Below are positions 1-7,845 of a stretch of 20,583 nucleotides of DNA, piece after piece (the stretch's first letter is position 1; every line of letters starts with the position of its first letter). This DNA comes from Treponema sp. (lineage in GTDB: Bacteria; Spirochaetota; Spirochaetia; Treponematales; Breznakiellaceae). The translations under genes and the position numbers were made by a program. Below the pieces are notes generated by a model. That model did not search any database, was not told the origin of the DNA, and was given only the letters and a program-made list of their open reading frames with translations. The DNA lies in the NCBI GenBank assembly GCA_031270205.1, contig JAISYA010000173.1:1-20583 (forward strand). The letters run 5' to 3'.

Positions 1-1058
1 GTATAAAACTTGAACTTCAGCTCGCGGGCGGCCCGCAGCACATATTCAAGCCGCCGCGGCTTAATGCCCCATTGGGCGGTATCGGCGATTTCGTGGGTGG
101 TAAGGGGAAGGACGCCGCCGATGAATTGAGCGGCAAGGAACAGCAGGCGGATGTTCCGCTCAAAGTAGGCGTCTTCGGGATAGATGATGTTGTCAATGGC
201 CTTGGACACAATGTACCCGCCGCGTACGGTCTCCTCGTCGTAAAGGCGGTAGTTGGCGCCGTAGCCCCTGGTTATTTTGAAGACCGGCGCAAGCGCTTCC
301 CGCATCCACGGCTCGGAAAGACCGTAGGGCCAGGCAAAGGCGCTGAGCGGAATGCAGGCGATACGGTACTCTTCCGCGGCCTCAATGGTTTCGCGATCAA
401 ATACTTCGCGGGATACATTGGCCAGGTTATAGTGGTTTGTGGTATGAAAACCGATGTCGTGGTTTCGGCGCAGGGCTTCGTCGCAAAAACCGGCAACGAT
501 GTCCTGCGTACCCTGTACAAAAAAAGTAACCCGCGCGCCGTACTGTTCAAAAAGGTCGAAGTGATTCCGCCAGCTCTCCTGATAATCGTCGTCAAAGGAA
601 AGCAGCAGGCCGGTTTCACCCTCGCCGGAACTCCAGAAAAGTTCATCGCTCCGGGAAAGGCCGCCGCCTGATTCGGTAATGAAAAACGGAATGCGGAAAC
701 GGTTGCCGCCGGTTTTGACGGCCGAGGCCAAATCGTAGACAACCAAAAAATCGTACCCGTCAACGCGGCATTCGCCGGTAACTACTATCTCCGGCGCGTT
801 TTTCTCGACAGCGGCGGCCGCGCTGCCTTCGTTCAGCAGAAACGTTTTTTTGACCTGCGGCGAATTGCTTCTAACCAGCAGCAGGGCCTGCCTAAACGCC
901 TCGCCCGGTTTGTCGGGCCTCGGCGTTACCGGCGGCGGCGTTTCGGGCGGCGCTGCGTCCGCTGCGGGGGGCGCTGCAGTCTGAACCGGAGGCTGGCTGG
1001 CGCAGGACAGCGGCAAAACAACGGCAAGGACACACAGGAGGGCGTAAAAGTATTTCAT
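1..1058 (-). CDS. polysaccharide deacetylase lipoprotein (3' end outside window)
   Basis: Read directly on the minus strand: an open frame runs from ATG at 1058 to the window edge (352 codons, no stop), so the C-terminus is missing. The N-terminus is a short lipoprotein signal ending at Cys19 (L-P-L-S-C, a loose spirochaete-like lipobox), followed by a Pro/Ala-rich linker. The NodB-type deacetylase core is recognisable: S-F-D-D-D at 154-158 (motif 1, with Asp where Gly is usual), H205-T-T-N-H209 (metal-binding HxxxH), F-A-W-P-Y-G around Pro244 and T-T-H-E around His322. Such enzymes remove N- or O-acetyl groups from peptidoglycan or other polysaccharides using a divalent metal; the lipoprotein signal places this one at the cell envelope. 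GGAGG lies 7 bases before the ATG. The gene is divergent from proA with a 30-base gap. The exact substrate cannot be told. Confidence 0.85.
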   Translation of the reverse strand, partial: MKYFYALLCVLAVVLPLSCASQPPVQTAAPPAADAAPPETPPPVTPRPDKPGEAFRQALLLVRSNSPQVKKTFLLNEGSAAAAVEKNAPEIVVTGECRVDGYDFLVVYDLASAVKTGGNRFRIPFFITESGGGLSRSDELFWSSGEGETGLLLSFDDDYQESWRNHFDLFEQYGARVTFFVQGTQDIVAGFCDEALRRNHDIGFHTTNHYNLANVSREVFDRETIEAAEEYRIACIPLSAFAWPYGLSEPWMREALAPVFKITRGYGANYRLYDEETVRGGYIVSKAIDNIIYPEDAYFERNIRLLFLAAQFIGGVLPLTTHEIADTAQWGIKPRRLEYVLRAARELKFKFY

Positions 1059-1105
1059 TAAAACCTCCGCTGTGCTATGATAGCATATATGAGTTCCCTG
1101 CAAAC
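1053..1105. promoter_or_regulatory. overlapping divergent promoters for proA and the deacetylase gene
   Basis: A dyad TGCTA-TGA-TAGCA (1073-1085) supplies an extended -10 on both strands: TGC-TATGAT (hexamer 1076-1081) toward proA and TGC-TATCAT (hexamer 1082-1077) toward the deacetylase gene. The minus-strand promoter has a partial -35, TTTGCA (1104-1099), 16 bases away. The plus-strand -35 is poor. The proA -10 ends 7 bases before the ATG at 1089. Assignment is by consensus only. Confidence 0.55.
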
Positions 1106-2372
1106 AGTGTTTTCGGCGCTTAAAGCAGCCCAGGCCCGTCTGGCGCTGGAAAACCGCGCGGCCAAGGACCGCGCCCTTGCCGCCGCCGCCGCCGCCATTG
1201 ACCGGGACCGGGCCGCTATCCTGGCCGCCAATGCCCGCGATGTTGCGAAGGCCCGTTCGGGCGGTATGAAGGAAAGCCTGCTCGACCGGCTCCTGCTGGA
1301 CGGGGAGCGGATAGACGGCATTATCGAAGGGATTGGGGTTGTTATCGCCCAGGAAGACCCGGTCGGCACAGTGCGCGCGGGCTGGACGTTGCCCAACGGC
1401 CTTTTGATTGAACAGGTCGTGGCCCCGCTGGGGGTGGCGGCGATTATTTACGAGTCGCGGCCCAACGTTACCGCCGACTGCGCGGCCCTGGCCTACAAGG
1501 CGGGCTGCCCGATTTTACTGCGGGGTTCTTCTTCGGCGCTGGAGTCGAACCGGGCGCTCGTCAAGGCGATTACGGCGGGTATTGCGGAAGGCGGCGGCAT
1601 AGCGGACGCGGTTGCCCTGGCGGACTCAGGCAGCCGGGACGAGGTAAGCGAAATCCTTGCGGCGCGGGGCTGGATCGACGTGGTACTTCCCCGCGGCGGT
1701 AAAGAACTGATCCGCCGCGTGGTGGAACATGCCCGTATTCCGGTAATTGAAACCGGGGAAGGCAACTGCCATATCTATGTTGACGGCAGCGCGGATATTG
1801 ACCGCGCGGTTGAAATTATCGCCAACGCGAAACTGCAAAAGCCCGGCGCGTGCAACGCTGTGGAAACCCTGCTGGTGCGGCGGGACGCGCTGGCAGCGCT
1901 CATGCCTCCTCTGGCGGCGCGTTTTGCCGGCAGGGCGGAACTCCGCTGCGACGAAGCCGCCCGCGCCGCGATCTGCGCCGCCGGGAGCGGGAATACCGCC
2001 CTGCCCGCGGGCCTGGTCCTTAGGGACGCGGACGAAGCGGACTGGACAAGCGAATTTCTCGATTACATTCTCGCCGTCAAAACGGTCGACACCTGTGAAG
2101 AAGCGATCCGGCACATCAACCGCTACGGAACCAAACACTCCGAGGCGATCCTTACCAACGATTTACAGGCAGCGGAACAGTTCCGCGCCCGTGTAGACGC
2201 CGCCTGTGTGTACGTCAACGCCTCCACCCGCTTTACCGACGGCGGCGAATTCGGCTTTGGCGCGGAGCTGGGGATCAGCACCCAGAAGTTTCACGCGCGC
2301 GGCCCCATGGGGCTTGAAGCCCTCACCACCATAAAGTACCTTATCAGCGGTTCGGGACAAATACGGAGTTAG
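1089..2372 (+). CDS. proA: glutamate-5-semialdehyde dehydrogenase (gamma-glutamyl phosphate reductase)
   Basis: ProA reduces gamma-glutamyl phosphate with NADPH to glutamate-5-semialdehyde, the second step of proline synthesis in the cytosol. The 427-residue product has the usual family length. The catalytic Cys255 lies in the G-A-C-N-A-V-E-T motif; an earlier Y-E-S-R-P-N-V-T stretch and a C-terminal F-G-F-G-A-E-L-G-I-S segment are typical of ProA. I choose the ATG at 1089 over an in-frame ATG at 1077: the upstream one overlaps the -10 element, neither has a Shine-Dalgarno site, and the predicted transcription start falls on 1089. proB follows after 6 bases, so the two form an operon in the order proA-proB, the reverse of the E. 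coli order. No proC is seen in the window. Confidence 0.95.
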   Translation: MSSLQTVFSALKAAQARLALENRAAKDRALAAAAAAIDRDRAAILAANARDVAKARSGGMKESLLDRLLLDGERIDGIIEGIGVVIAQEDPVGTVRAGWTLPNGLLIEQVVAPLGVAAIIYESRPNVTADCAALAYKAGCPILLRGSSSALESNRALVKAITAGIAEGGGIADAVALADSGSRDEVSEILAARGWIDVVLPRGGKELIRRVVEHARIPVIETGEGNCHIYVDGSADIDRAVEIIANAKLQKPGACNAVETLLVRRDALAALMPPLAARFAGRAELRCDEAARAAICAAGSGNTALPAGLVLRDADEADWTSEFLDYILAVKTVDTCEEAIRHINRYGTKHSEAILTNDLQAAEQFRARVDAACVYVNASTRFTDGGEFGFGAELGISTQKFHARGPMGLEALTTIKYLISGSGQIRS

Positions 2373-2378
2373 GCGAAG

Positions 2379-3170
2379 ATGATAGCACGGCTCATCGCTG
2401 ACGCGCGGAAAATAGTATGCAAATTCGGTTCCAACACCCTTGCCGACCGGGACGGCAGGATAAACTCCGCCTTTCTCGCGGAATTCGCCGATCAAGCCGC
2501 GGCCTTCAAGCGGGACGGCAAACAGATCGTCATCGTGTCATCCGGGGCGCAGGTGGCGGGGCTTTCCACCATGGACAAATGGGCGCGCAAGCGGGACATC
2601 CACTACCGCCAGGCCCTTTGCGCCGTGGGCCAGGTAGAACTGATGGGCGCGTGGCGGCGGGCCTTTGAACAGTACGGCCTCCGCATCGCCCAAATCCTGC
2701 TTACCCAGGACGACTTCGGCGATCCCATCAGAACCCTCAATATGCGCAACACGCTTTTCACCCTGGTGGACGAGGGCATCATCCCCATCATCAACGAGAA
2801 CGACACCGTTTCGGTCGAAGAAATCAAAATCGGCGAGAACGACACCCTGGCGGCCCTGTCGGCGATCCTCTGGAGCGCCGATCTCCTCATCCTCTTCAGC
2901 GACATCGACGGCCTGTACACCCAAAACCCCAAAGAGTTCCCCGACGCCGTCCTGGTGGAAGAAGTCCGGAATATTGACGACGCGCGCAAAAACATCAGCA
3001 GCGGCGCGGCGAACAATTTCGGTACGGGCGGTATCGCCACAAAACTAGACGCGGCCCAGCGGGCCTTTTCCTACGGCATTCCCACAATTTTGGCCTGCGG
3101 CGGCAAGCCCCGCAGCCTCGAAGCGCTCGCCGCGGGAAAACAGAAAGGCACGGCCTTTTTGGCCGGGTAA
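2379..3170 (+). CDS. proB: glutamate 5-kinase, short form without PUA domain
   Basis: ProB phosphorylates glutamate with ATP to gamma-glutamyl phosphate, which ProA then reduces; in many bacteria this step is inhibited by proline. The 263-residue protein is an amino-acid kinase fold only: K15-F-G-S-N-T near the N-terminus, V-S-S-G-A at 53-57, a central N-E-N-D-T-V substrate segment and G-T-G-G-I-A-T-K toward the C-terminus. It ends where longer ProB proteins (about 370 residues) carry a C-terminal PUA domain, so it is the short form, not a truncation. It starts at ATG 2379, 6 bases after proA, with GGAG about 12 bases upstream. Confidence 0.95.
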   Translation: MIARLIADARKIVCKFGSNTLADRDGRINSAFLAEFADQAAAFKRDGKQIVIVSSGAQVAGLSTMDKWARKRDIHYRQALCAVGQVELMGAWRRAFEQYGLRIAQILLTQDDFGDPIRTLNMRNTLFTLVDEGIIPIINENDTVSVEEIKIGENDTLAALSAILWSADLLILFSDIDGLYTQNPKEFPDAVLVEEVRNIDDARKNISSGAANNFGTGGIATKLDAAQRAFSYGIPTILACGGKPRSLEALAAGKQKGTAFLAG

Positions 3171-3179
3171 CGGGCGCTC

Positions 3180-3199
3180 CCGCGCGGTATGGCGCGCGG
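3180..3199 (+). other. GC-rich hairpin after proB
   Basis: CCGCGC (3180-3185) pairs with GCGCGG (3194-3199) across an 8-base loop, shortly after the proB stop and before the purA promoter. No T-run follows, so it is not a classical intrinsic terminator. It could still slow polymerase or protect the proAB mRNA end. Confidence 0.3.
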
Positions 3200-3254
3200 C
3201 GTCCGCTAATCGCCGGCGGCCGTTCTGCCGCTGCCATCGGGGTGCCGCGTCTTC

Positions 3255-3289
3255 TTGTATTCCCCCCCATAAACGGGTACTATTGAGCA
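3255..3289 (+). promoter_or_regulatory. purA promoter predicting a leaderless mRNA
   Basis: TTGTAT (3255-3260), a 17-base spacer, then TACTAT (3278-3283). Only six bases separate the -10 from the ATG at 3290, so the standard +1 position is the A of the start codon. No Shine-Dalgarno sequence is present. Based on consensus match and spacing. Confidence 0.6.
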
Positions 3290-4516
3290 ATGAAAGTCGT
3301 GGTTATCGGCGCCCAGTGGGGTGATGAGGGGAAGGGGAAAATCGTGGATTATCTGGCTAACGAGGCTCAGATAATTGTGCGCTACGCGGGCGGAGCCAAC
3401 GCGGGCCATACCATCGTTATCGGCGGCGAGGAATACGCGCTCCACCTGATCCCCTCCGGGGTGTTTTATCCCGACAAGATCGCGATTCTGGGCGCGGGCA
3501 TGGTGATTGACCCCGCGGCGCTGTTTGACGAGATACAAATGCTCGAAGACCGGGGGATCGATACCACGGGGCGGATTTTTATTTCCGACCGCGCGCATAT
3601 CGTGCTGCCGGGGTATACCAAAATAGACCGGGAGCGGGACGCGGCGCGCAAGAAACCTATCGGCACTACCGGCCGGGGTATCGGCGTTACCTATTCGATG
3701 AAGAGCGGGCGGGACGGTATTCGCGTGGCGGACCTTGCCTGGAAAGACAAAATGGCGGAGCTTGAGAACGAAGACCGCGATTTTCTTACGCCGTATATCG
3801 ACCGGCTCCGTGCCATGTCCATCGATCTTTCCAGTTATCTTGTGCACCGCAAGAATTCCCAGGTGCTTTTTGAGGGCGCGCAGGGAACGCTGCTCGATCT
3901 TGATTTGGGAACCTACCCCTATGTCTCCAGCGGGATGTCCTGCGCGGCGGGCGCGGCGGTCGGCGGCTGCGTGGGGCCGCGGGCGCTCGACAAGGTGCTG
4001 GGGGTTTTCAAGGCGTATTCGACCCGTGTGGGGAACGGCCCGCTGCCCAGTGAGTTTGATCCCAACGCGGAAGACGAGCTTTGCCGCTTTGTCCGCGACA
4101 CCGGCCGCGAATACGGCGTTACCACGGGCAGGCCCCGCCGCTGCGGCTATCTCGACCTGGTTTCCCTCCGCTATGCCTGCCTTACCAATTCCATTGACAG
4201 CCTGGTAATGACTCACCTTGACGTGTACGACACTTTTGGGGAAATCAAGGCCTGTATCGCCTACCGTATCGGCGACCGGATTATTGAGAGTTTCCCCGCT
4301 TCCATTGAAGAACTCAACAGCGCCAGGCCGGTGCTGCGGAGTTTTACCGGCTGGAAGCGCTCCCTTGCCGGCGCGCTCACCTACGAGGAATTCCCCGTGG
4401 CGGCGATGGAGTATATCGAGTTTATTGAGCGCTTCTGCGAAACGCCGATTGATATTGTTTCCGTGGGCTACGACCGCAAAGCGACGATTATCCGCAAGTC
4501 TCCCTGGACGAAATAA
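3290..4516 (+). CDS. purA: adenylosuccinate synthetase
   Basis: PurA joins IMP and aspartate using GTP to make adenylosuccinate, the committed step toward AMP. The N-terminal Q-W-G-D-E-G-K-G-K signature (residues 9-17, catalytic Asp12) and the partner His40 in A-G-H-T are intact. The G-T-T-G-R-G-I-G IMP loop, the T-T-G-R-P-R-R-C-G loop and a C-terminal G-Y-D-R-K-A-T segment follow. At 408 residues it is about 20 shorter than the commonest bacterial form, with no missing motif. It appears to be translated from a leaderless message. guaA begins at the base after its stop codon, so the two genes that split IMP/XMP flow into AMP and GMP are coupled. Confidence 0.96.
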   Translation: MKVVVIGAQWGDEGKGKIVDYLANEAQIIVRYAGGANAGHTIVIGGEEYALHLIPSGVFYPDKIAILGAGMVIDPAALFDEIQMLEDRGIDTTGRIFISDRAHIVLPGYTKIDRERDAARKKPIGTTGRGIGVTYSMKSGRDGIRVADLAWKDKMAELENEDRDFLTPYIDRLRAMSIDLSSYLVHRKNSQVLFEGAQGTLLDLDLGTYPYVSSGMSCAAGAAVGGCVGPRALDKVLGVFKAYSTRVGNGPLPSEFDPNAEDELCRFVRDTGREYGVTTGRPRRCGYLDLVSLRYACLTNSIDSLVMTHLDVYDTFGEIKACIAYRIGDRIIESFPASIEELNSARPVLRSFTGWKRSLAGALTYEEFPVAAMEYIEFIERFCETPIDIVSVGYDRKATIIRKSPWTK

Positions 4517-6100
4517 ATGGACAAAATCCTGATCCTTGACTTCGGCAGCCAGACTACCCAGCTTATTGGGCGGCGAATCCGCGACATGGGGGTGTATACC
4601 GAAATCATCCCCGGCGATTCCGCGCTTGCCCCGGAGCCGGGGCCTGATGTGCGGGGAATTATTCTTTCAGGATCGCCTGAGTCCGTGTACGCCGGGGGCG
4701 CTGCGCCGGACAAAAAAGTGTACGACTGCGGCCTGCCGCTTTTGGGAATATGCTACGGCCTGCAGCGCATGACGGTTGATCTGGGCGGGACGGTCGAGGC
4801 GCTGCCCGGGCGGGAATACGGGCGGATCGGGGTCACAGTCGCCGAAGGCGGGAGCGGGCTTGCGGCGCGCTTTCTTGAGGGCTTCCGCCCTTCGTTTACG
4901 GCGTGGATGAGTCACGGCGACACGCTTACCAAACTCGCGCCGGGTTTCAGGGAGGCGGGCGTCAGCGACACCGGGTATCCGGCGGTGCTTGTTCATGGGG
5001 AAAAGCCCTGGTTCGGCGTTCAGTTTCACCCTGAGGTAACCCACACCGAAGGGGGGAATGAGATACTCTCGGCGTTTGTTTTCGGCGTGTGCGCCTGTAA
5101 AGCGGGCTGGACCATGGAGCATTATGTGGAAGAGACGCGCGCTTCCCTTAATGAGCGCATCGGTAAAAGCCCCGTGCTGCTGCTTGTTTCAGGCGGTGTG
5201 GATTCCACCGTGGCCGGCGCGCTGCTGCTCAAAACGCTGCAAAGCGATCAGGTTCACTTAATGTACATGGACACCGGCCTTATGCGGAAGGACGAGACCA
5301 AAACCGTCAAGGCCAGCCTTGAGAAGCTGGGCGCAAAACGCCTGCATATTGTTCATTGTGAAGGCGAATTTCTTGAGGCGCTCAAGGGCCTTTGCGAGCC
5401 TGAGGCAAAGCGCAGGGCTATCGGCGATCTGTTCATCACCATTCAGGAACGGGAAGTACTCAGGCTGGGCCTTCCCGAACATTACTTTCTTGCCCAGGGA
5501 ACTCTGTACACCGACCTTATTGAAAGCGGCAGGGGGGTGGGAAACAAGGCCCGCCTGATAAAGAGCCACCACAACGTGGGCAGCCCGCTGGTGGACGCCA
5601 AGCGCAAAGCGGGCAGGCTTATTGAGCCGCTGGACAAGCTCTACAAGGACGAGGTACGCCGCCTGGGCCGCTTCCTCGGCGTTAACGAGGAAGTAGTGCG
5701 CCGCCATCCCTTTCCCGGGCCTGGCCTTGGGGTGCGCATTCTTGGTGAAGTGACCGGGGAAAAATGCGGTATCCTGCGGGAAGCGGACGCTATTTATATT
5801 GAAGAATTAAAGCGCCGTACAGACGGCGAAGGCCGCAGCCTGTACGATGCAATCTGGCAGGCCTTTGCCGTCCTGCTGCCGATCCGCTCGGTAGGCGTTG
5901 CCGGTGACGAGCGCAAATATGGCTGGGTCCTCGCCCTGCGCGCCATCACCAGTTCCGACGGTATGACCGCCGACGTGTATCCTTTCCAGATCAAAGACCT
6001 GCTGGAAATTTCCACCCGCATCACCAACACCGTGAAAGACATTGGCCGGGTAACCTACGATATTTCAAGCAAGCCTCCCGCCACGATTGAATGGGAATGA
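4517..6100 (+). CDS. guaA: GMP synthase, glutamine-hydrolysing
   Basis: GuaA converts XMP to GMP with ATP and glutamine-derived ammonia. The 527-residue protein has both halves: an N-terminal class I glutamine amidotransferase with nucleophile Cys79 (G-I-C-Y-G) and the His171/Glu173 pair (F-H-P-E-V), then an ATP-pyrophosphatase domain with the P-loop S-G-G-V-D-S-T from residue 225, and a C-terminal dimerisation domain ending K-P-P-A-T-I-E-W-E, a family hallmark. The ATG follows the purA stop with no gap and no clear Shine-Dalgarno, so translation is probably coupled to purA. The region after it is AT-rich, unlike the coding DNA. Confidence 0.97.
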   Translation: MDKILILDFGSQTTQLIGRRIRDMGVYTEIIPGDSALAPEPGPDVRGIILSGSPESVYAGGAAPDKKVYDCGLPLLGICYGLQRMTVDLGGTVEALPGREYGRIGVTVAEGGSGLAARFLEGFRPSFTAWMSHGDTLTKLAPGFREAGVSDTGYPAVLVHGEKPWFGVQFHPEVTHTEGGNEILSAFVFGVCACKAGWTMEHYVEETRASLNERIGKSPVLLLVSGGVDSTVAGALLLKTLQSDQVHLMYMDTGLMRKDETKTVKASLEKLGAKRLHIVHCEGEFLEALKGLCEPEAKRRAIGDLFITIQEREVLRLGLPEHYFLAQGTLYTDLIESGRGVGNKARLIKSHHNVGSPLVDAKRKAGRLIEPLDKLYKDEVRRLGRFLGVNEEVVRRHPFPGPGLGVRILGEVTGEKCGILREADAIYIEELKRRTDGEGRSLYDAIWQAFAVLLPIRSVGVAGDERKYGWVLALRAITSSDGMTADVYPFQIKDLLEISTRITNTVKDIGRVTYDISSKPPATIEWE

Positions 6101-6133
6101 GCGTTTTACAGGCCAACGAGGCTGTGCATATAA

Positions 6134-6156
6134 CGTATATGTACCTTTCATATACG
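6134..6156. repeat. 8-bp perfect inverted repeat downstream of guaA
   Basis: CGTATATG (6134-6141) and CATATACG (6149-6156) are perfect reverse complements across a 7-base loop, in an AT-rich gap between guaA and the M23 peptidase gene. No T-run follows directly. It could be an operator-like dyad or a weak mRNA-end hairpin. A second, looser pair (TTTCTC and GAGAAA) lies within the next 60 bases. Confidence 0.5.
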
Positions 6157-6303
6157 CTGTATGCGGCTTTTCTGCAAAAAATATTTCTCAAAGCGCTATT
6201 TTTAGAGAAAACTAATCCCAAAAGCGCGGAATTTTTCCGAATTTACCGATAATCTATACACAGGATTCGTAAATGAAAGGATTTGCCCGGGGTTTTTTTT
6301 ATG

Positions 6304-6333
6304 TTGACAAGTTTCGGCGAGGTTTGTTATAAT
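6304..6333 (+). promoter_or_regulatory. strong sigma70-type promoter for the M23-bactofilin-ricT cluster
   Basis: Perfect TTGACA (6304-6309), an 18-base spacer and perfect TATAAT (6328-6333), with TG one base upstream of the -10 (extended -10). The predicted start near 6340 gives a leader of about 30 bases with GAGAGGGG-type Shine-Dalgarno before the TTG at 6370. This is the best consensus promoter in the window. Confidence 0.85.
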
Positions 6334-6369
6334 AATCTGGGTATTTTATGTTCATGAGAGGGGTAGGTT

Positions 6370-7401
6370 TTGGCCTCAGTCCACGAGTATAAGCGGCTTG
6401 AAAACAGTATTGTCTCAAAGGTAAAGAACGCCGCCCTTGGAGCGGCGGGGGGTATAGCGGGTGTTTTCAAAACCCTGGGGAACTTTGTTACCCGCCGGTA
6501 TACCGTGGTTTTTGTGCCCCATTCGGAAAAAAAGGTCTATAACCTCCATGTTACGGTGCTTTCGATGTGCTGTTTCCTCCTGGTGACGGCGGGTATCATT
6601 GGGACGGTCTTCTGGTACGGCGCTTCCTACAACGATGCCCGAAACATTCTGGTAAACAAGGACAGCCGCTTAAAAGAGGTGCAGGCCAGCCTGGATCAAC
6701 TGCGGGATGAAACCGCCCTGCTGCTCCGGGAGGCGCGGGGTTTTGAAAACGCCCTTTCCGGTACGCTTTCCGCGCTGGGGGCGGATATAAGCGGCGGCAA
6801 TAAAAAGACCGCTTCCGGCGATTTGGGTTCTTTCTTTGATATTCGGGAAACACCGGAAGGTCTGCTGCGGGAAGTGGATGATGTGCGGCGGCTTTCGGCC
6901 TATCTTTCCCAGGCCGTGGACCCGGTTAAGGAAATCGGTACACTGCTGGATTCCCAGAGCGCCCTGCTTACGGAGATTCCCAGCATTTGGCCGATCAAGG
7001 GCGGCATCGGGCATATTTCCTTCTTTTTCGGGCAGAACGAAAATCCCTTTACCGGCCAGTACTACATTCACAAGGGTATCGATATTTCCACTTACCGTTC
7101 CGGCGACCCTGTGGTGGTTACCGCCGATGGGCAGGTGGTTACCATTGATTATGACGAGGGTTTCGGAAATTACGTGATTGTCAAGCACAAACACGGCTAC
7201 TATACCCGTTATGCGCATTTGCTGTCTTCAAGGGTGAAAGTGGGGCAGCGGGTTCAGCAGGGAGACGTGATCGGCCTTATCGGCAATACCGGCCTTTCCA
7301 CCGGCCCCCATCTGCATTACGAAGTGCACATCGGTTCCGACGTAGTAGACCCCTACAAATATATCAATATCCGTTCCAGCATCGCCAGGCAAAAGCGTTA
7401 G
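6370..7401 (+). CDS. membrane-anchored M23 (LytM-type) peptidoglycan endopeptidase
   Basis: Predicted zinc endopeptidase that cuts peptide cross-bridges in peptidoglycan. Of 343 residues, about 1-58 are cytoplasmic, 60-83 form a hydrophobic membrane segment, 90-125 look like a coiled coil, and the C-terminal M23 domain would face the periplasm. Zinc ligands His234 and Asp238 (H-K-G-I-D) and His316, with catalytic His283 (Y-A-H-L) and His314 (H-L-H-Y-E), are all present, so the enzyme should be active. Start is TTG at 6370, 8 bases after a GAGAGGGG purine tract. The bactofilin gene begins 4 bases after the stop. M23-bactofilin pairs are known in other bacteria, where the cytoskeletal protein positions the hydrolase to shape the cell; the same job is inferred here. 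Confidence 0.9.
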   Translation: MASVHEYKRLENSIVSKVKNAALGAAGGIAGVFKTLGNFVTRRYTVVFVPHSEKKVYNLHVTVLSMCCFLLVTAGIIGTVFWYGASYNDARNILVNKDSRLKEVQASLDQLRDETALLLREARGFENALSGTLSALGADISGGNKKTASGDLGSFFDIRETPEGLLREVDDVRRLSAYLSQAVDPVKEIGTLLDSQSALLTEIPSIWPIKGGIGHISFFFGQNENPFTGQYYIHKGIDISTYRSGDPVVVTADGQVVTIDYDEGFGNYVIVKHKHGYYTRYAHLLSSRVKVGQRVQQGDVIGLIGNTGLSTGPHLHYEVHIGSDVVDPYKYINIRSSIARQKR

Positions 7402-7405
7402 GTCT

Positions 7406-7843
7406 ATGCCCTCAGGCAGGTTAGAAGCCTTTTCAATTAACACTATTATCGGTCCCAATACCAGCATGGCGGGGGACATTGATTCCGGCGGCTTTACCCG
7501 TATCGACGGCAGCATACGGGGGAATGTGAACGCCAAAGGCCGCGTGGTAATCGGAGAAAAGGCCCGCATGAAGGGCAATGTGTCCGGCACGGCAATCACC
7601 GTCGGCGGGGTGGTGTACGGCAGTCTCATCGCCAGCGAGTCCCTCCTGGTTCTTTCCAGCGCCCTGGTGTTGGGCGACATTATCACCCGCCGCATACAGG
7701 CCGACGAGGGCTGCCTTATTCACGGCAAGGTGCTGGTATGCCCGGACGAGGAACTCTGGAAGCGCGCGCTGTCGGAACACCGTGACGCGCAGGGGATCAG
7801 GTCCGCGCTGCCGGTTTTCACCAAAACCCGCGAAACGAGTTAA
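7406..7843 (+). CDS. bactofilin (DUF583) cytoskeletal protein
   Basis: A 145-residue protein whose middle (about residues 20-115) is a run of short beta-strand repeats with regularly spaced Gly and hydrophobic residues (I-D-G-S-I-R-G-N-V, V-I-G-E-K-A-R-M-K-G), the right-handed beta-helix pattern of bactofilins. These polymerise without nucleotide into filaments at the membrane. A short N-terminal tail and a charged C-terminal tail flank the core, as in the family. The start at 7406 has only a weak TAGGT upstream, but the 4-base gap to the M23 gene suggests translational coupling. Its likely role is to position the neighbouring peptidase. Confidence 0.9.
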   Translation: MPSGRLEAFSINTIIGPNTSMAGDIDSGGFTRIDGSIRGNVNAKGRVVIGEKARMKGNVSGTAITVGGVVYGSLIASESLLVLSSALVLGDIITRRIQADEGCLIHGKVLVCPDEELWKRALSEHRDAQGIRSALPVFTKTRETS

Positions 7844-7845
7844 GC

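Noticed and set aside
72..671. 199-codon plus-strand frame in the first 700 bases
   Set aside because: The minus strand encodes a deacetylase with all its motifs and a lipoprotein signal across the same bases.
3206..4216. 336-codon minus-strand frame opposite purA
   Set aside because: purA motifs on the plus strand explain the DNA fully; the minus product has no recognisable domain.
6293..6300. Run of eight T as an intrinsic terminator for guaA
   Set aside because: The preceding bases (TGCCCGGGG) cannot form a hairpin with a loop.
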